NCBI RefSeq assembly: GCF_041956535.1
Contig: NW_027192213.1
Location: 474,336-538,335, forward strand
Origin: Calcarisporiella thermophila CBS 279.70
Lineage: Eukaryota > Calcarisporiellomycota
Direction of reading: 5' to 3'
DNA: 64,000 nucleotides
The position numbers and the translations under genes were made by a program. Below, one piece after another: positions 24,180-36,465 of the stretch. Within the stretch, counting starts at the first letter, position 1; every line of letters starts with the position of its first letter. The notes under the pieces are model-generated. The model saw only the letters and a program-made list of their open reading frames with translations, was not told the DNA's origin and searched no databases.

Positions 24180-27100
24180 TCATGCTTTCTCGGTTGATGC
24201 TGAAGGAGGTGGGTTTGCCTTTCCAAAATCACTTGGATTCTTTCCCATCCACAGTTCCAGTAGTCCTCCAACGCCTCCCATTAGTCGCTGCATGGGAATA
24301 CTTTCCCCTTCCGGCAGCATATCTTTGTGTCTAAACCAAGCTCCTGTTAATGGTTTCCCATTGAGTACAGCACGCTGAACATATCTATTGTTGGGTGAAA
24401 AATCGTGTGCTTTAATTGTGAAAGTGTGCCCGCCGCCGAGATTAATGGTTGTGGTCGAGAAATAAGGCGATGCAAGAAGATAGAAATCCTGCCCTGTAAC
24501 AGGATAAACGCCTATCATAGCCCAATTAACCCAAGCTCCCATTGCCTGGAAAATTAAAATAGACATCAATAATTGGATATAATAGAATAGCCTTGAAGCA
24601 GATTAAATGTACCCCAGCATCATCATTCCCTGGGAGACCATATTTCGAAGTCGTGAAGTATTTTGCTACAATTTCACGCAAGCGATCCACTGTTAGATCG
24701 TGTCGTCCGGCCCATATATAGAGATACGGAATCATGAACACTGGCTCATTTCCCTAAATTCAAAATTGCAGCGGGTCAAATGATTTCATTGCCACAGCTT
24801 TTATCTGGAAACAACTTACCACATCATAGAAACCTGCTGACAAAAATTTATCGATTCTCCGCACAAATGTTTCCGGTCCTTGCATTAGTTCGATAAGTTT
24901 CGCTACATCTTGTGGAGCGTAAAATGAGTATGCCCAACTTGACGCTTCGAAAAACTCGGCAGGAAATGCGTAATAACAACTATCATGATTCATCGTGGGT
25001 CCGCAATACTGAGGGTGAAAGAAAGAAAAGCTTCCATTCTAATCGGAATATTGAGCACTCTTCTTTTTCACATTGAAGATGTATTAAGTTTACCTGGAAA
25101 CGTGGCTGAATGAAACCTGTGAATCCACTATCACTTAAGCTTGCATCCCACAATTGTTGCCAATTATCTCCTCTTTTTCTGAATCGTTTATAGTCTTCCG
25201 TCTTTCCAAGATGCTTTGCTGTCATAGCGATGGCGAAATCATTATAAGCATATTCGACTGTTCGCGATGCAGTTGCGTGATGCTTCACCACTTCAGCAAA
25301 TTCGTTGTCTCTTGGGATGTATCCGAGAGTTTTGTAAAACTCTACCGACCCTCTGCCTAACAATTCATAGTCAGGGCTTTCTTCATCTGCATCTCTGAGC
25401 ATTGCACGGTACGCGTCCTCCAATGAGATACCTCGACCAAGGTTTTTTATTATAGAATCTGCGAGTAATATGTCTCCATTGGAACCTCCTTGGATTAGGC
25501 CAGGCTTATTGCCCATATGACAATCGGGCAGCCAACCTCCGTAATGCCGCGACATGTCTATGAGCGAGCGCATCATCTCAGCCTGTGCATCTGGCTGAAT
25601 AAGAGTATAGAGGGCATGGGAGCATCGGAACGTATCCCATATCTAAAGCGTATATTGCCACTGTTACTGGAATATCAATTGTAAAATCGTGATAAAAGGT
25701 GTCACTTACACAATAGAAATCGTCATAATACGGCTCTGGGCTCTGCCAGTTTGGATTTTCTCCAGTCCTGTTGACAGGCATTAGCATTGTGCGATATAAC
25801 GAAGAGTAAAACAGCTTCATTTGATCGTTTGACGCGCCTTCGATGCGAATCCTACTGAGGGCATTGTTCCATTCTTGCTCTGCCCTTTGTCGTACGCTCT
25901 CGAAGTTGAATCTTGGAATGCCCATAATCTGATCATTCATGTTTTGCCTTGCTTTTTCAGTTGAGAGGAACGATATACCGATACGCGCTTGGACGGTCTT
26001 AATATTGTGAGGAAAGGTGAAATACGCACCAACGGGAGCTTGCAGTTAATGGATAAATTTGGTCAGATTAAATCTGAGAGGAAATTTTCGAAAAAAGCCC
26101 TATACTCACCAAATTTATCCCCTCTCACTTCAGTTGCACCCTCAATTCTAGTTTCATTTCGCCATCCCCCAAACTTCGTTGACCTTTGATCAAACTCAGC
26201 GTGGAAATATACTTTAAACAGTGCCTCATGATTGAATGACCCACGATAGAGGCCAACGCCTTCTAATGTATGATCATCAATTACTCTCACAAATCCACCC
26301 TGGTAACTGCTCATAAGATCGTGTCCCATATCGAGGATAACAGTCATTGGAGCAGCTGTTCCAATTATGGTATAGCGATGTAGGGCAGCGCGAGCGGCGG
26401 TTGTAAGTTCTACACGGAGGTTGTACCGCTCAAGTTCGATGGAAAAGTATCCAGGCGAAGCAGCTAATAGTGATAGAACGTTATAGTAAGCAAAGAGATA
26501 TCAAGAAAGTATACACATACTATCTGAGCCATTTATTCGTGCACTTGCATAGTTTCTAAATGACCAGTTTTCCCCAGTGACAGGCATAAAACTACATATA
26601 AAAATAAAAGACCGAGTTAGAATATGGAACAAACAGACAATTATCTAAGTGAAAACTTGCTTCACATTGCCATATGATCCACCCTGAGCATAGCAAACGA
26701 GACAGTCCGTAATTAATATTATTGAATAAAATTGAGACACGTAGCATCACAATTACATACCCCACCGGTCTAATGAATCAATCAAACAAAATAAGATATA
26801 TGATAGTTAGTACCTTTTAATGGACTGAAAATTTTGAATAATTACCCCGTCAGTATGTAGCTGACTGAATCCAGTTACGTTTCCAGTAAGATAATATCCA
26901 GCCTGAAAGTCAATGATTAGTTGAATGGCAACAATGTAGAAATGTTTTGATATTTTACCTGCGGCTCAGGACTATCCATGTCAGGACCTGGTTTGACCAT
27001 ACCCCAGGGTAAACTGGGGCCTGGGAACACGTGCCTTTTATAAACCAAAGGAAAAGAAAAAAGTTATAGCTACCTACCTATTTAATGAATAGCCAACGAT

Positions 27101-27252
27101 ATTCAAGATAATTACCCTCCAGGGCCAGTTCCTATAAACAGGTCAACATGTTTGACATAATTGTTTGAAAGCCTTTGTGCATATACTATTATACAATGAA
27201 AGAATAAAAGCGCAAAGAAACTCGCAATGCTCCAAGATGAAAAGAGCAGCAT
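24180..27252 (-). CDS. Secreted GH92 alpha-1,2-mannosidase
   Basis: An exo-acting, calcium-dependent alpha-mannosidase predicted to act on glycoprotein or cell-wall mannans. Twelve exons sum to 2301 nt and give 766 residues. The start at 27252 provides a signal peptide (MLLFSSWSIASFFALLFFHC...VYA). Family blocks follow: HVDLFIGTGPGG, PWGMVKPGPDMD, FSQLHTDGTGGGSYGNV, DDFYCIWDTFRC, WLPDCHMGNKPGLIQGGSNG, EFFEASSWAYSF with the Glu expected for the catalytic acid, GNEPVFMIPYLY, and GNDDAGAMGAW with the paired Asp residues. One exon is only nine nucleotides (26761-26769, Thr-Gly-Gly). The intron 26592-26660 needs a GC donor to keep frame. The His usual after GNEP is replaced by Met. The fine linkage specificity is inferred from the family. 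Confidence 0.93.
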
Positions 27253-28390
27253 GACAATGAGATGCGGAATCAGTTTACAATGGATCAACTGTTTGATAGT
27301 AGCAAACTGCAGGCTAAGATATCAGTGGAAACGGGTGGGGGTTGAGAAGAAGAGAAAAAAAAAATTAAGAAAAGAAGAACGAGAGGTAAGCTTCTGTTGT
27401 CGATTATAATAAATTCCTATCTTTTCTACTCGTAGAGTAAATTAGAATTAAGACAGACGCGCATTGAGCATGAATGGAAAGAGGGTCCAATGTCGATTGG
27501 GCCGATGAATTTCCCGAAAAGTCAATTCGAATAATTTGGAAATGATCAACCCGGCTGTTTATGGCATTACTACATCTCCTCTCTTCCTTGCTGTCTCTGC
27601 TGAAAACACATGATCAAGAGGATGATGAAAGAAAGCGTGACATACTGTTTAATTCATTTCATTTTACCTTCCTCAGGTACGACATCTAGGTACCAGGAGG
27701 CATTTCTACTGCAGTAAAATGTCTTTTGAAGATTCCGACTGCTAGAACTTGTAGAGATCAATCGTTGACTTTCCTAGAGTCTAACGCTATTAAAAGCATA
27801 GCATTATGAAAAGTTTACAACCAAAAAATGGTTTTAAGGGTCATATAGGTATATATACAAGAGAGTTGTTAAATTACAAGAAGGAATTGATTACTATTCG
27901 CATTAATACAATGATCATATTCCATATGTAGATGCATATACGATTAAGAGCTGATTGGAGCTTTACCTGTCGAGTGATAGCGACACTATTAACAGAAGGA
28001 AGCAAGTTGGATGCTTTTGTTTTATCGATAAATATAATATGAACACATTATATTTTCAGACATTTGTATTGATTAATTAGCTAGAGGCAATCGTTAAATC
28101 TCCTAGACAACAATTTAAGTCTTCATAATATGGCCTTGTTCAAATAGTAGACACTTGAATTGTGGGTATTCTTACATGAAATATTGCTGATAGTTGCAGG
28201 TAACCTTATTTCAACGTTCAGTGCATATTTATACCATGTATTGTGAGCAGGGTCAGTATTCCTCTGTGCTTTACTAAATTTCAGCCTTAGTGTTATCTGA
28301 AACATGTGACTGCTTCTAAGTCAAAAAAACCGTGTGGAAACCCGCCACCTTGGTGCGATCATTTCTCATTAATTATGGACAGCGCATATT
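27253..28390. other. Intergenic, divergent promoter region
   Basis: About 1.1 kb between the divergent mannosidase (-) and IKS1 (+) starts. It is AT-rich. The only ORFs are short and Lys/Arg-rich or hydrophobic without a domain (for example 27227-27409). No repeats or RNA gene were recognised. Confidence 0.5.
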
Positions 28391-31338
28391 GTGATGCATC
28401 ATAAGCACACAATGTCAGAAAAAGAGAGCAATCATACGGCTCTTATAACTTCAAATTTTCACGAATCGGAAAATCAGCGACCGAGGCTTTCTTCTGCTCC
28501 CGATGTCCTTGCCCTCTCACCTTTAAACTCCAGAACTGAAGCTTCCACTTCTGACAATTCGATGCCACCACCAGGATATCTTCCCCGCAGAAAACAGCCA
28601 ATTATTCTTCCTTATGCTCCTTTACCTAATTCCTGGCGACAATACGTAGCTCGAAATAGACTCAGAAGCAGATCAATGGATTCAAGGATGGAAGAAAAAG
28701 GAGGAGAATTAGTACAATATAATGAATGGAGAATTATATTGTGGGTATTCTATTGAGTGAACTACGAAGACAGATAGTGAAATATGTTTCAAATCTATAG
28801 GAGGCATGACTTGAGCGGACAAATTGTGCTTTATCATCCTCAAAATAGAGAGATTGCCATTAGACGCGTCCCGCGCCAATATAAAGTGCGGAGTTAACTT
28901 GTTTTTTATCTGGATGGGTTGGTTGACTAACCTATTCTATAGAGTATTACAGCGTATTCTAACGTGTGCATGCTCTGCCGAAGACCTTTTCTAACTGAAC
29001 AAGTATGCTTTCGTACATTCAGCGTATCAAAGGGATTCATCTAATATATCACACACAAAAAATAGAATGCAAACCCGTCGTATATGGACGCAAATTATTT
29101 TAGGCTACTTGCAGATTGTCCAAGGTAATCATGAGTCCCGCAGGTATTCCATAAAAAATTTTTTTTAATTGATAATTTTTAGACCATCGTCATCCATCTC
29201 CTCTGAAAACACATCCTCAAAACCTGCTTTACATTCCACCTCATACCCATCCACAGCTCGAGAGTCTATGTGTACCTCTATATCTGATAATGTCTCTCCG
29301 CATTCGGTGGAATCGTCTCACCTCTCCAATAGCGCTTTTAACCAAGGCTATTACGAGCGTTTTTTTGTCGAAGAGCGTAAACTTGGTCGTGGCTTACGTG
29401 GCTCTGTCTTTCTCTGCCAACACATCCTCGACAATGTGTACTTAGGCGAATATGCCATCAAAAAAGTTGCAGTGGGAGATAATCACGTGTGGTTGACACG
29501 AATGCTTAAGGAGGTCCATTTGTTGGAGCGGCTACATCATCCCAACATCATTGACTATAAACATGCATGGTTGGAAGAGCACCGTTTGACACCTTTTGGT
29601 GAGAGTGACCTTTATCTTTCTGGTACAAAATATTGGTCAAACTAAACTATTCTATATAGGACCAATGATACCCTGTTTATTTATACTTATGGTAGTCTAT
29701 TTTATATTCTCTACACTTGGATTGGCAGCAATTTAATAGAAATTAAACGCTGGTTTAGGAATGTGCTAATGGTGGTAACCTAGAAGAATATATCGAGGTA
29801 GTCGAGCCAACATCAAACTCGCAAGAGCAAGATTTTTCTCATATGACACAACGCGAAAGAGCTCTTCACGCAAAACGTCAACGCATTCTCCGCCAGCAAC
29901 CAACCCTTACTGTTCGTAAACGTTATCTTCCTCTTGAAGAAATATGGGCTTTCTTCCTTGATATTGTGAATGGTTTACGGCACCTCCATCATCACGGAAT
30001 TGTACATCGCGATTTAAAACCCCCTAACCTACTTCTCAGCTATGAAACTAACACAACACGAGAAAACCGCCTTCCCCGAGTGCTGCTCTCCGATTTTGGC
30101 GAATGTGAAGTATTGGAAGCATCTGAAGAGCGAGATCGGACTGGAGCCACGGGCACGCTTGAGTTCATGGCGCCCGAGCTCATAACGGTAGATGAAAATG
30201 GTCGTTATTTAAAGGATTACTCGCCTAAGGCAGATATGTGGAGCCTTGGAATGCTGCTATACTATTTATGTTATTCTCAGTTGCCTTACCAACAAGTGGC
30301 TGATGTGGATTTATTAAAAGAGGAGATCTTGGGATTCAATAGGCAAGTATAATTTGTTTGGGGCTTTTCTTTTCATAGGACTAAACGTTCTATCCTTCTC
30401 GCTTTTTAGTGTACCGAATTTCCCCGATATGCAGCGCAATGGTGCCAATATAAACACAACGGAAAATTCGGTTGAAGAAATCCCTCCTTTGTTCAAACAC
30501 CTTATTTTAGCCCTCCTCCGTCGTGATCCCTCTGCTAGACCCTCGTGTGATGAGATATTGGGTATGCTAGGAAATGCAGATTTGCATCTGTCGCCATTTG
30601 AGTTGCCAAATATTATGACAAAAGATATGCAAAAGGACGGGTTTGGAATAAAATTAAGCCCAATTTCGCGAAACGAAATCGAGCGAGAAGTTGACGAAGA
30701 TGGAGCTCATATTTCGAAGATAGCCTCTAGCGCAAGCTTGGCATCAGGCACTGGCATATCAATTGTAGGCTCTCCACAGGTAGAGAGTGAAAGGTTTGAG
30801 AGCGCAAAAACAAAAGAAATCGAAGGGGATGTGGCTGACGACCCCGGTATGCGCAAGCGAAAACACAATGCAAGTGATGCTGATGACCAGATACACAGAC
30901 AAGAAAAGAAGTGGTCGTCGCACCAATCGGTGCCTGTAATTAATCCCCAATTACCACCCCCACCCAATACTCGAGGCTTTTGGACACGCATCGACCAGGA
31001 GCCCGAGATTTTACAACGCATTATCAAGATGGCTTTTATGATGCTTAAGGTGCTTACCTGTGTTGCCCCATGCCACCCCTATTTACCATCAATGGAAGTT
31101 TTATATCCAGTTCTAGGAATGGCGGCTCTTGACCTGTTAACGTAAGTAGATATTTGACATATTTTATAGACTATATTTATTTATATGTGTGTATGTATTT
31201 TTTTATGATGTTACTAGACGAAGTCGAAGGACCTCTGCCATACTTGTATTTCTGCATCTTGGTTGGATTGGGCTAATAGTGATGTCTCGTAGGCGATTCT
31301 GCTGCGAAGAACCGCGTGGACTCTTAATATCTAATTAA
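28391..31338 (+). CDS. IKS1: Iks1-family serine/threonine kinase with a C-terminal membrane region
   Basis: Nine exons (28391-28740, 28801-28885, 28943-29002, 29066-29124, 29183-29598, 29660-29691, 29759-30342, 30410-31141, 31218-31338) sum to 2439 nt and give 812 residues. A start at 28412 or 28415 would be slightly shorter. The N-terminal region has a CxxC pair (NVCMLCRRPFLTEQ) before the kinase, as in Iks1. Kinase motifs are complete: LGRGLRGSVFLC, AIKKV, LKEVHLLERLHHPN, HRDLKPPNLLL, DFGECE and MAPEL. The tail contains two hydrophobic segments separated by a basic linker (LEVLYPVLGMAALDLL region and SAILVFLHLGWIGLIVMS). The intron 30343-30409 uses a GCAAGT donor; the only GT donor nearby breaks the frame. 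In yeast IKS1 is a poorly characterised kinase, so the pathway here is unknown. Confidence 0.9.
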
Positions 31339-31460
31339 TGCTCTGGTGTAAATCTGTGATAATAAAAATGATGATATTGTATTGGTAAAAATTTTATTTT
31401 AGTACACGAGAGGAACTAGATTGAAATAGGGTAAAGTAAAGTATACACGACCGTCCTGCT

Positions 31461-33052
31461 CTACCACATAAACCGTTGCACTATACCCGGTTCTTGGGGC
31501 CATTCAAATCCCTGATAAACAAAAATATAGCCCACAGTCGCATTAACTATAGTCTCCATAATCAATTCAAGCCACAATCTCCAACCAGATGTTGGGTTGC
31601 GCACATGTAACCGCATGAATACATATGGAAGGATAAAGTATCTAAAATCGAATAGAGGAGTGGGAACGAGCATCAACCCTACTGCGACCCAGTATCCAAG
31701 ACACCAGATAAATGTTTGGAGTTCTGCAAGCCTCGTCCAACACCAGTGAATTGCCAAGAGATATGCTGGGGCGAGAAGATAGCGCGTCAGAATATGACTG
31801 CCGTATATATCCTTCCACACATAGAACGAAAAGTGGCGATTGTCACTCAGAAGGAAGTCGTGTTCGATCGTGTTGTAACGAATTGTGTATAGCACTAAAA
31901 AGAGGACCGAGAGAGTAGTTATCTGTCGGACAGGATTGCCAGTAGTTGCTTTGAGAAAATGTGCAACATGTGCAAATTGAAATAGAGCGGGGGAAGCAAT
32001 TCCGGCCGCAAATGACACATAATAATAAACAAGTGGGAAATGCGCCGTCGCCACGTGATGGTCCCGATCGCCTAATACAATGCCTTGATTCCAATGCAAA
32101 AATGCGAAGAACCCCGCCAACACAAAAAGGTAAGGATAGAGCGTCCCAATAAGATTGAAGCACTCTTGAATGGCACCAGAAACAAAATCAAATGTCGCAG
32201 CAACGGCATTTCCAAGGTTGCGCACGCTAGATGCTGGGCTTTCGCGGATGATATGGCGATCCGCAAGAATCCGTGCAGTAGTCGTGCCTAGAATAAAAGA
32301 GACCCAGATGATATTTGTTTGGCGAAAAAGCACAGAAATAGCTGAGAACTAGATCATAAAGTGCACACGTTAGTCTTATTGCTCGATATATCTTTCAAAC
32401 ATTTAGATTTCACGTTTTTATGTAGGCGTATTATTAATCGAAATAACAAGATAACTTACCAGAGCACTTAACCAATATCGCCTCTCTAAAGACCAAAAAT
32501 AGGCCCCAATCACGAACAGAGCAGATCCCACGTCTGTATAATACAAGAAGTTGAAGAACCAAAGCACTGGGAATAAAGCTAGCCCAAATGCTGTCCACTC
32601 ATGCCCGTTAATTCTTGGTTGGACTTTTTTCAAAACACAGAGAAAAAGTGGATAGAGAAGAATGCCAAAGATTCCATTAATAGCTCTCAGATTGGCCGTA
32701 GTGCAGAGCTTAGGAGATAGAAGACCAAGAGGGGCAGTAAACAGATACCTGTATACAACAGTATAATATAGTTTAAACTTTGTCGAAATTACATCGCAAG
32801 ATGTGAGCATACAATCCAGGGAGTGTGGTTATCTTTGGATGCCATGTGTTAAAAGCGCCCCAGCAGTATTGTTGAGCCTGAGGAATGTGAAAAATCTCAT
32901 CCTAATTATAAAGAATTTAGGAAAGGGTTGAAAAGCCTCTATTGATAAATAGTAACCATATAAGGCTCAGGCACATGGCGATTGATAAACCCAGACACTA
33001 CGGTAATAATGGTGGCATGAAGTAAAAAGAGTGCTGTGGACAATGTTATCAT
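31461..33052 (-). CDS. ALG10: Alg10/Die2 dolichyl-P-Glc alpha-1,2-glucosyltransferase
   Basis: Adds the terminal alpha-1,2-glucose to the dolichol-linked Glc2Man9GlcNAc2 precursor in the ER lumen. Four exons (33052-32957, 32901-32813, 32748-32460, 32348-31461) sum to 1362 nt and give 453 residues, close to the family length. Signatures: EPYMDEIFHIPQAQQYCWG near the N-terminus (the luminal acidic loop of GT59), FRQTNIIWVSF, LGDRDHHVATAHFPLVYYY, and LLSDNRHFSFYVWKDIYGSH. Multiple transmembrane helices run throughout. The first intron has a weak donor (GTTACT) but keeps frame. It is convergent with IKS1, with only about 120 bp between the coding ends. Confidence 0.93.
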
Positions 33053-33271
33053 TATTTAAGCAGAATATGCAGCAACTTGTCGAGAAAATAATTCACGCGT
33101 CGAAATTTTGTTCGTCTATTGTGACTATCAATTGTAAGGAAGGAATCTAATATATTATGTTCAAACAGAAACAAGGAAATATAAATGTAAAATATGTAAG
33201 AGCAGAACTAGAATATAATTGTGAAAAAAAGAATACTAACTATATACCTAAAATACAAAAAAAAGTAAAAT

Positions 33272-34567
33272 TTAATTACAGTGTGCAAACGTTAAAGACC
33301 GTGGAAAAACTGGAGAGTTGGACTCTGAAGAGTCTGGTGAATCACCGCTCACACTTCCATCTTCAAATAAATCTTCATCCATATCCTCGTCATCGATCGA
33401 CATATTCTTCAACTTTTTAATTTGGCACACTTCTCTGTACCCTCGCACCAGCGTTTCCATCGCCTTACGCCAAGTAAACTTTTGCGCCTTTGCCAGTGCC
33501 TCTTCGGACATGTTCCGCCGCCTCTCGGGATCCATTGTCATCAATTGTTCTAATAAGCCTCTATATCCATTAACCTGCTCTTCCCAGGACATATTTTCTA
33601 CATCCAAAAGCAGTCCAGTTCTCTCATGTTGAACGAGGTCGCAAACACCCTCTGCACGTACTCCAACAACTGGTAGCCCGCTTGCCATTGCCTCTAGAAC
33701 TACTTGACCAAAAGTTTCCGTACGCGAAGGAAAGACAAATATATCTGCTGAGGCGAATATAGAGGAAAGGGCAGTACGATCTAGTTGACCAGTGAAGGTA
33801 ACGGGATAGGTATCTAGTGCATTTTCAACTTCTTTTCGTGCAGGCCCATGCCCAACCACGACTAAATGAACTTGTGTATGATCCATAGAGCGATAGGCAG
33901 CAGTAAGAAGATTTAAATTCTTTTCATGAGATATACGGCCCACATAGAGAAGAAGAGTTTTGTTTTCTGAACCTGGACCAAGAAGCTCGCTCCTAACTAC
34001 TTCGCATCGCTGCTCCGGTGAGAATAAGCGGGTATCTACGCCCCGTGTCCATATCCTCAGGTTTCTGAAACCACGAGCCGCTAGCATGTTTGCAGTCGAC
34101 TGTGATGGGCAGTATGTCCAGGCGCATTTACTGTGCAGATGTCTACTCAATTTCCACGTACTATTTGTCATAAATCCGAACCCAAAAAGCGGCAAATATA
34201 GACCTATATTCGTATGGTACGAAGAGATGACAGGTACATCTGGTAAGAACCATTCTATAATGTACGTCATCTGCGCGCCCAGCCATATGGGATCCACAAG
34301 ATGAATCACATCAGGTTTAAATTCGAGCAACTGTTTAAGGAAGAGAGGTCGGAAAAAATTGAGTTTGAGCTCATCATAAAACCCAATGAGAGGGATTCCC
34401 CATGTGCCAAGGATTTGTGCCCCAGCGTAGGTTGTCATTCCACTTCTAGGTCCAAGAAGTATAGTCTGGTGCCCTTCATACTGTAGATGCTCAAGGAGAC
34501 GCACTAAAGTGTGCGTTACTCCATCAATTTTCGGAAGAAAATTCTCCGTGATGATTGCGATGCGCAT
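33272..34567 (-). CDS. GT4 glycosyltransferase, SQD2/MgtA-like, intronless
   Basis: A GT-B-fold retaining glycosyltransferase of family 4. The start at 34567 (MRIAIITENFLPKIDGVTHT) is the family N-terminus. An upstream Met at 34612 would add 15 hydrophobic residues. The N-lobe has PDVIHLVDPIWLG and SSYHTNIGLYLPLFGFGF. The C-lobe has LLLYVGRISHEKNL and the nucleotide-sugar EX7E motif in SRTETFGQVVLEAMASGLPV. The tail after about residue 385 is acidic and Ser-rich (DDEDMDEDLFEDGSVSGDS), which is unlike bacterial relatives. The closest relatives by motif are plant SQD2 and bacterial mannosyl- and glycolipid transferases. The substrate is unknown. The absence of introns among intron-rich neighbours makes ancient transfer or retroposition possible. 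Confidence 0.85.
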   Translation of the reverse strand: MRIAIITENFLPKIDGVTHTLVRLLEHLQYEGHQTILLGPRSGMTTYAGAQILGTWGIPLIGFYDELKLNFFRPLFLKQLLEFKPDVIHLVDPIWLGAQMTYIIEWFLPDVPVISSYHTNIGLYLPLFGFGFMTNSTWKLSRHLHSKCAWTYCPSQSTANMLAARGFRNLRIWTRGVDTRLFSPEQRCEVVRSELLGPGSENKTLLLYVGRISHEKNLNLLTAAYRSMDHTQVHLVVVGHGPARKEVENALDTYPVTFTGQLDRTALSSIFASADIFVFPSRTETFGQVVLEAMASGLPVVGVRAEGVCDLVQHERTGLLLDVENMSWEEQVNGYRGLLEQLMTMDPERRRNMSEEALAKAQKFTWRKAMETLVRGYREVCQIKKLKNMSIDDEDMDEDLFEDGSVSGDSPDSSESNSPVFPRSLTFAHCN

Positions 34568-35310
34568 GGGTAGAAACAGAATTAGGGAGAAATGATAAGG
34601 CAAGTGGCCCAAGGATGTATTTTAATAATTAATCTTAGCTTTTGATGACTAGTTAAAGAATCGTTCTATCCTGTGAAACAAAATAGGAACAGAAAGAGAT
34701 CCGAGCCTCTAAGAAATAAAGAGGATATTGTTTGAAATATTATTCAAAGTGTGAGGAAAATCATGTCTGACAAGGCAAACCAATTTCGGAACTATTGGAA
34801 ATTTTATTTGTCAGTGAAAATGAAAATATTCATCGCAATAAATTTAAATAAATCGATAAATATGACTGATTTTAATAATGAGAATGCATAGAGTGTTGCT
34901 TTCTTTCTTATTCTATCTATTAGAATCTTTGTAAATCTCAACTAAGGTTAGACAGAGTTTGCTCAATAAATGCCAAATCACTAGTTTTTGTTAATTGAAT
35001 TGAGATAATGAAGAGTAAATATATCATTGTTTTTTTTCATGTTTTAGTATGGACACCAGTTCCAATAGATGAAGTATATCTACACCTTAATATATTTCAA
35101 GTGATAAGCAAGCCTTTATCTGTGAGTGACTATGGTTTTTATGCTTAATGCTCCAATTTTCCCTCTACACTCAGAAAAGAAAATTAAGCTGTTGGCTTAG
35201 CAAAATTCACAAGCCTCCATTATAGAATCGAGTGACGACGATAACCCCTGGCCTCTAAGTCAATTTCGATTTTTTATAAATACAATAATCGTACCCATTA
35301 AATAAGTAAA
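34568..35310. other. Divergent promoter region
   Basis: About 740 bp between the divergent GT4 (-) and acyl carrier protein (+) starts. Strongly AT-rich. No ORF, repeat or RNA gene is supported. Confidence 0.5.
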
Positions 35311-35797
35311 ATGAATCGCTTCTCGACTCTCCGCCCCGCTGGTCATTCTCTTTTCCGCCAAGCAATCTTTCGCCCTACTACCCACCTTTCTCCTGTAATT
35401 CTTTCTCGTCTTTATAGCTCTTCCCTTCCCCGCGAAGAGATCGAAAGGCGTGTTTTAGATGTGTTGGCGAAATTCGATAAAATTGATAAATCCAAGGTAT
35501 ATTTTGTTTGAACAATTGTTACTGTTTTGTTGCATTTTGTGAAAAACAAAACTGAATTATTTGAAATTATTAAATCCTTCAGAATTTTATTGATTTTTTT
35601 TTCCTTTCTATTTATTATAGGTATCTCTTGATTCACACTTCATTAATGATCTAAACCTCGACTCACTCGATGCTGTTGAGGTCGTAATGTCCATTGAGGA
35701 GGAATTCTCTGTTGAGATTCCCGACAAGGAAGCCGATGAGATTAAAACTCCACGACAGGCAGTTGAATATTTGACAAGTCGAGATGATGCGAATTAA
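35311..35797 (+). CDS. ACP1: Mitochondrial acyl carrier protein
   Basis: Carries acyl chains on 4'-phosphopantetheine for mitochondrial type II fatty-acid synthesis (lipoate precursor). It also serves complex I and the Fe-S assembly complex through LYR proteins. Two exons (35311-35496, 35621-35797) give 120 residues. The presequence is [20 protein letters not shown]...SRLYSSS. The ACP fold follows, with [20 protein letters not shown], where the Ser of DSL is the prosthetic-group site, then [20 protein letters not shown]. The intron splits the loop before helix II. Family and location are both clear from sequence. Confidence 0.96.
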
Positions 35798-35958
35798 AAG
35801 TAGTACATTTTTATAGAACATATATTGTTATTTGAAAATAAAGTGGGTTTTTTTTACACACTTGATAGTTTATATTTATACTGTTGATAATTATGGGGCA
35901 TACTATCAATTGAATGAGCATATATATAATCATATAGCAAAAAAAAAAAACCAGAATT

Positions 35959-36465
35959 NNNNNNNNNNNNNNNNNNNNNNNNNNNNNNNNNNNNNNNNNN
36001 NNNNNNNNNNNNNNNNNNNNNNNNNNNNNNNNNNNNNNNNNNNNNNNNNNNNNNNNNNNNNNNNNNNNNNNNNNNNNNNNNNNNNNNNNNNNNNNNNNNN
36101 NNNNNNNNNNNNNNNNNNNNNNNNNNNNNNNNNNNNNNNNNNNNNNNNNNNNNNNNNNNNNNNNNNNNNNNNNNNNNNNNNNNNNNNNNNNNNNNNNNNN
36201 NNNNNNNNNNNNNNNNNNNNNNNNNNNNNNNNNNNNNNNNNNNNNNNNNNNNNNNNNNNNNNNNNNNNNNNNNNNNNNNNNNNNNNNNNNNNNNNNNNNN
36301 NNNNNNNNNNNNNNNNNNNNNNNNNNNNNNNNNNNNNNNNNNNNNNNNNNNNNNNNNNNNNNNNNNNNNNNNNNNNNNNNNNNNNNNNNNNNNNNNNNNN
36401 NNNNNNNNNNNNNNNNNNNNNNNNNNNNNNNNNNNNNNNNNNNNNNNNNNNNNNNNNNNNNNNNN
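35959..36465. other. Assembly gap (507 N) with duplicated flanks
   Basis: An unbroken run of N. The 36-37 bases on each side are the same sequence (35922-35958 on the left and 36466-36502 on the right). They are an AT-rich stretch, a poly-A run of 12 versus 13, then CCAGAATT. The two contig ends therefore probably overlap. Confidence 0.95.
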
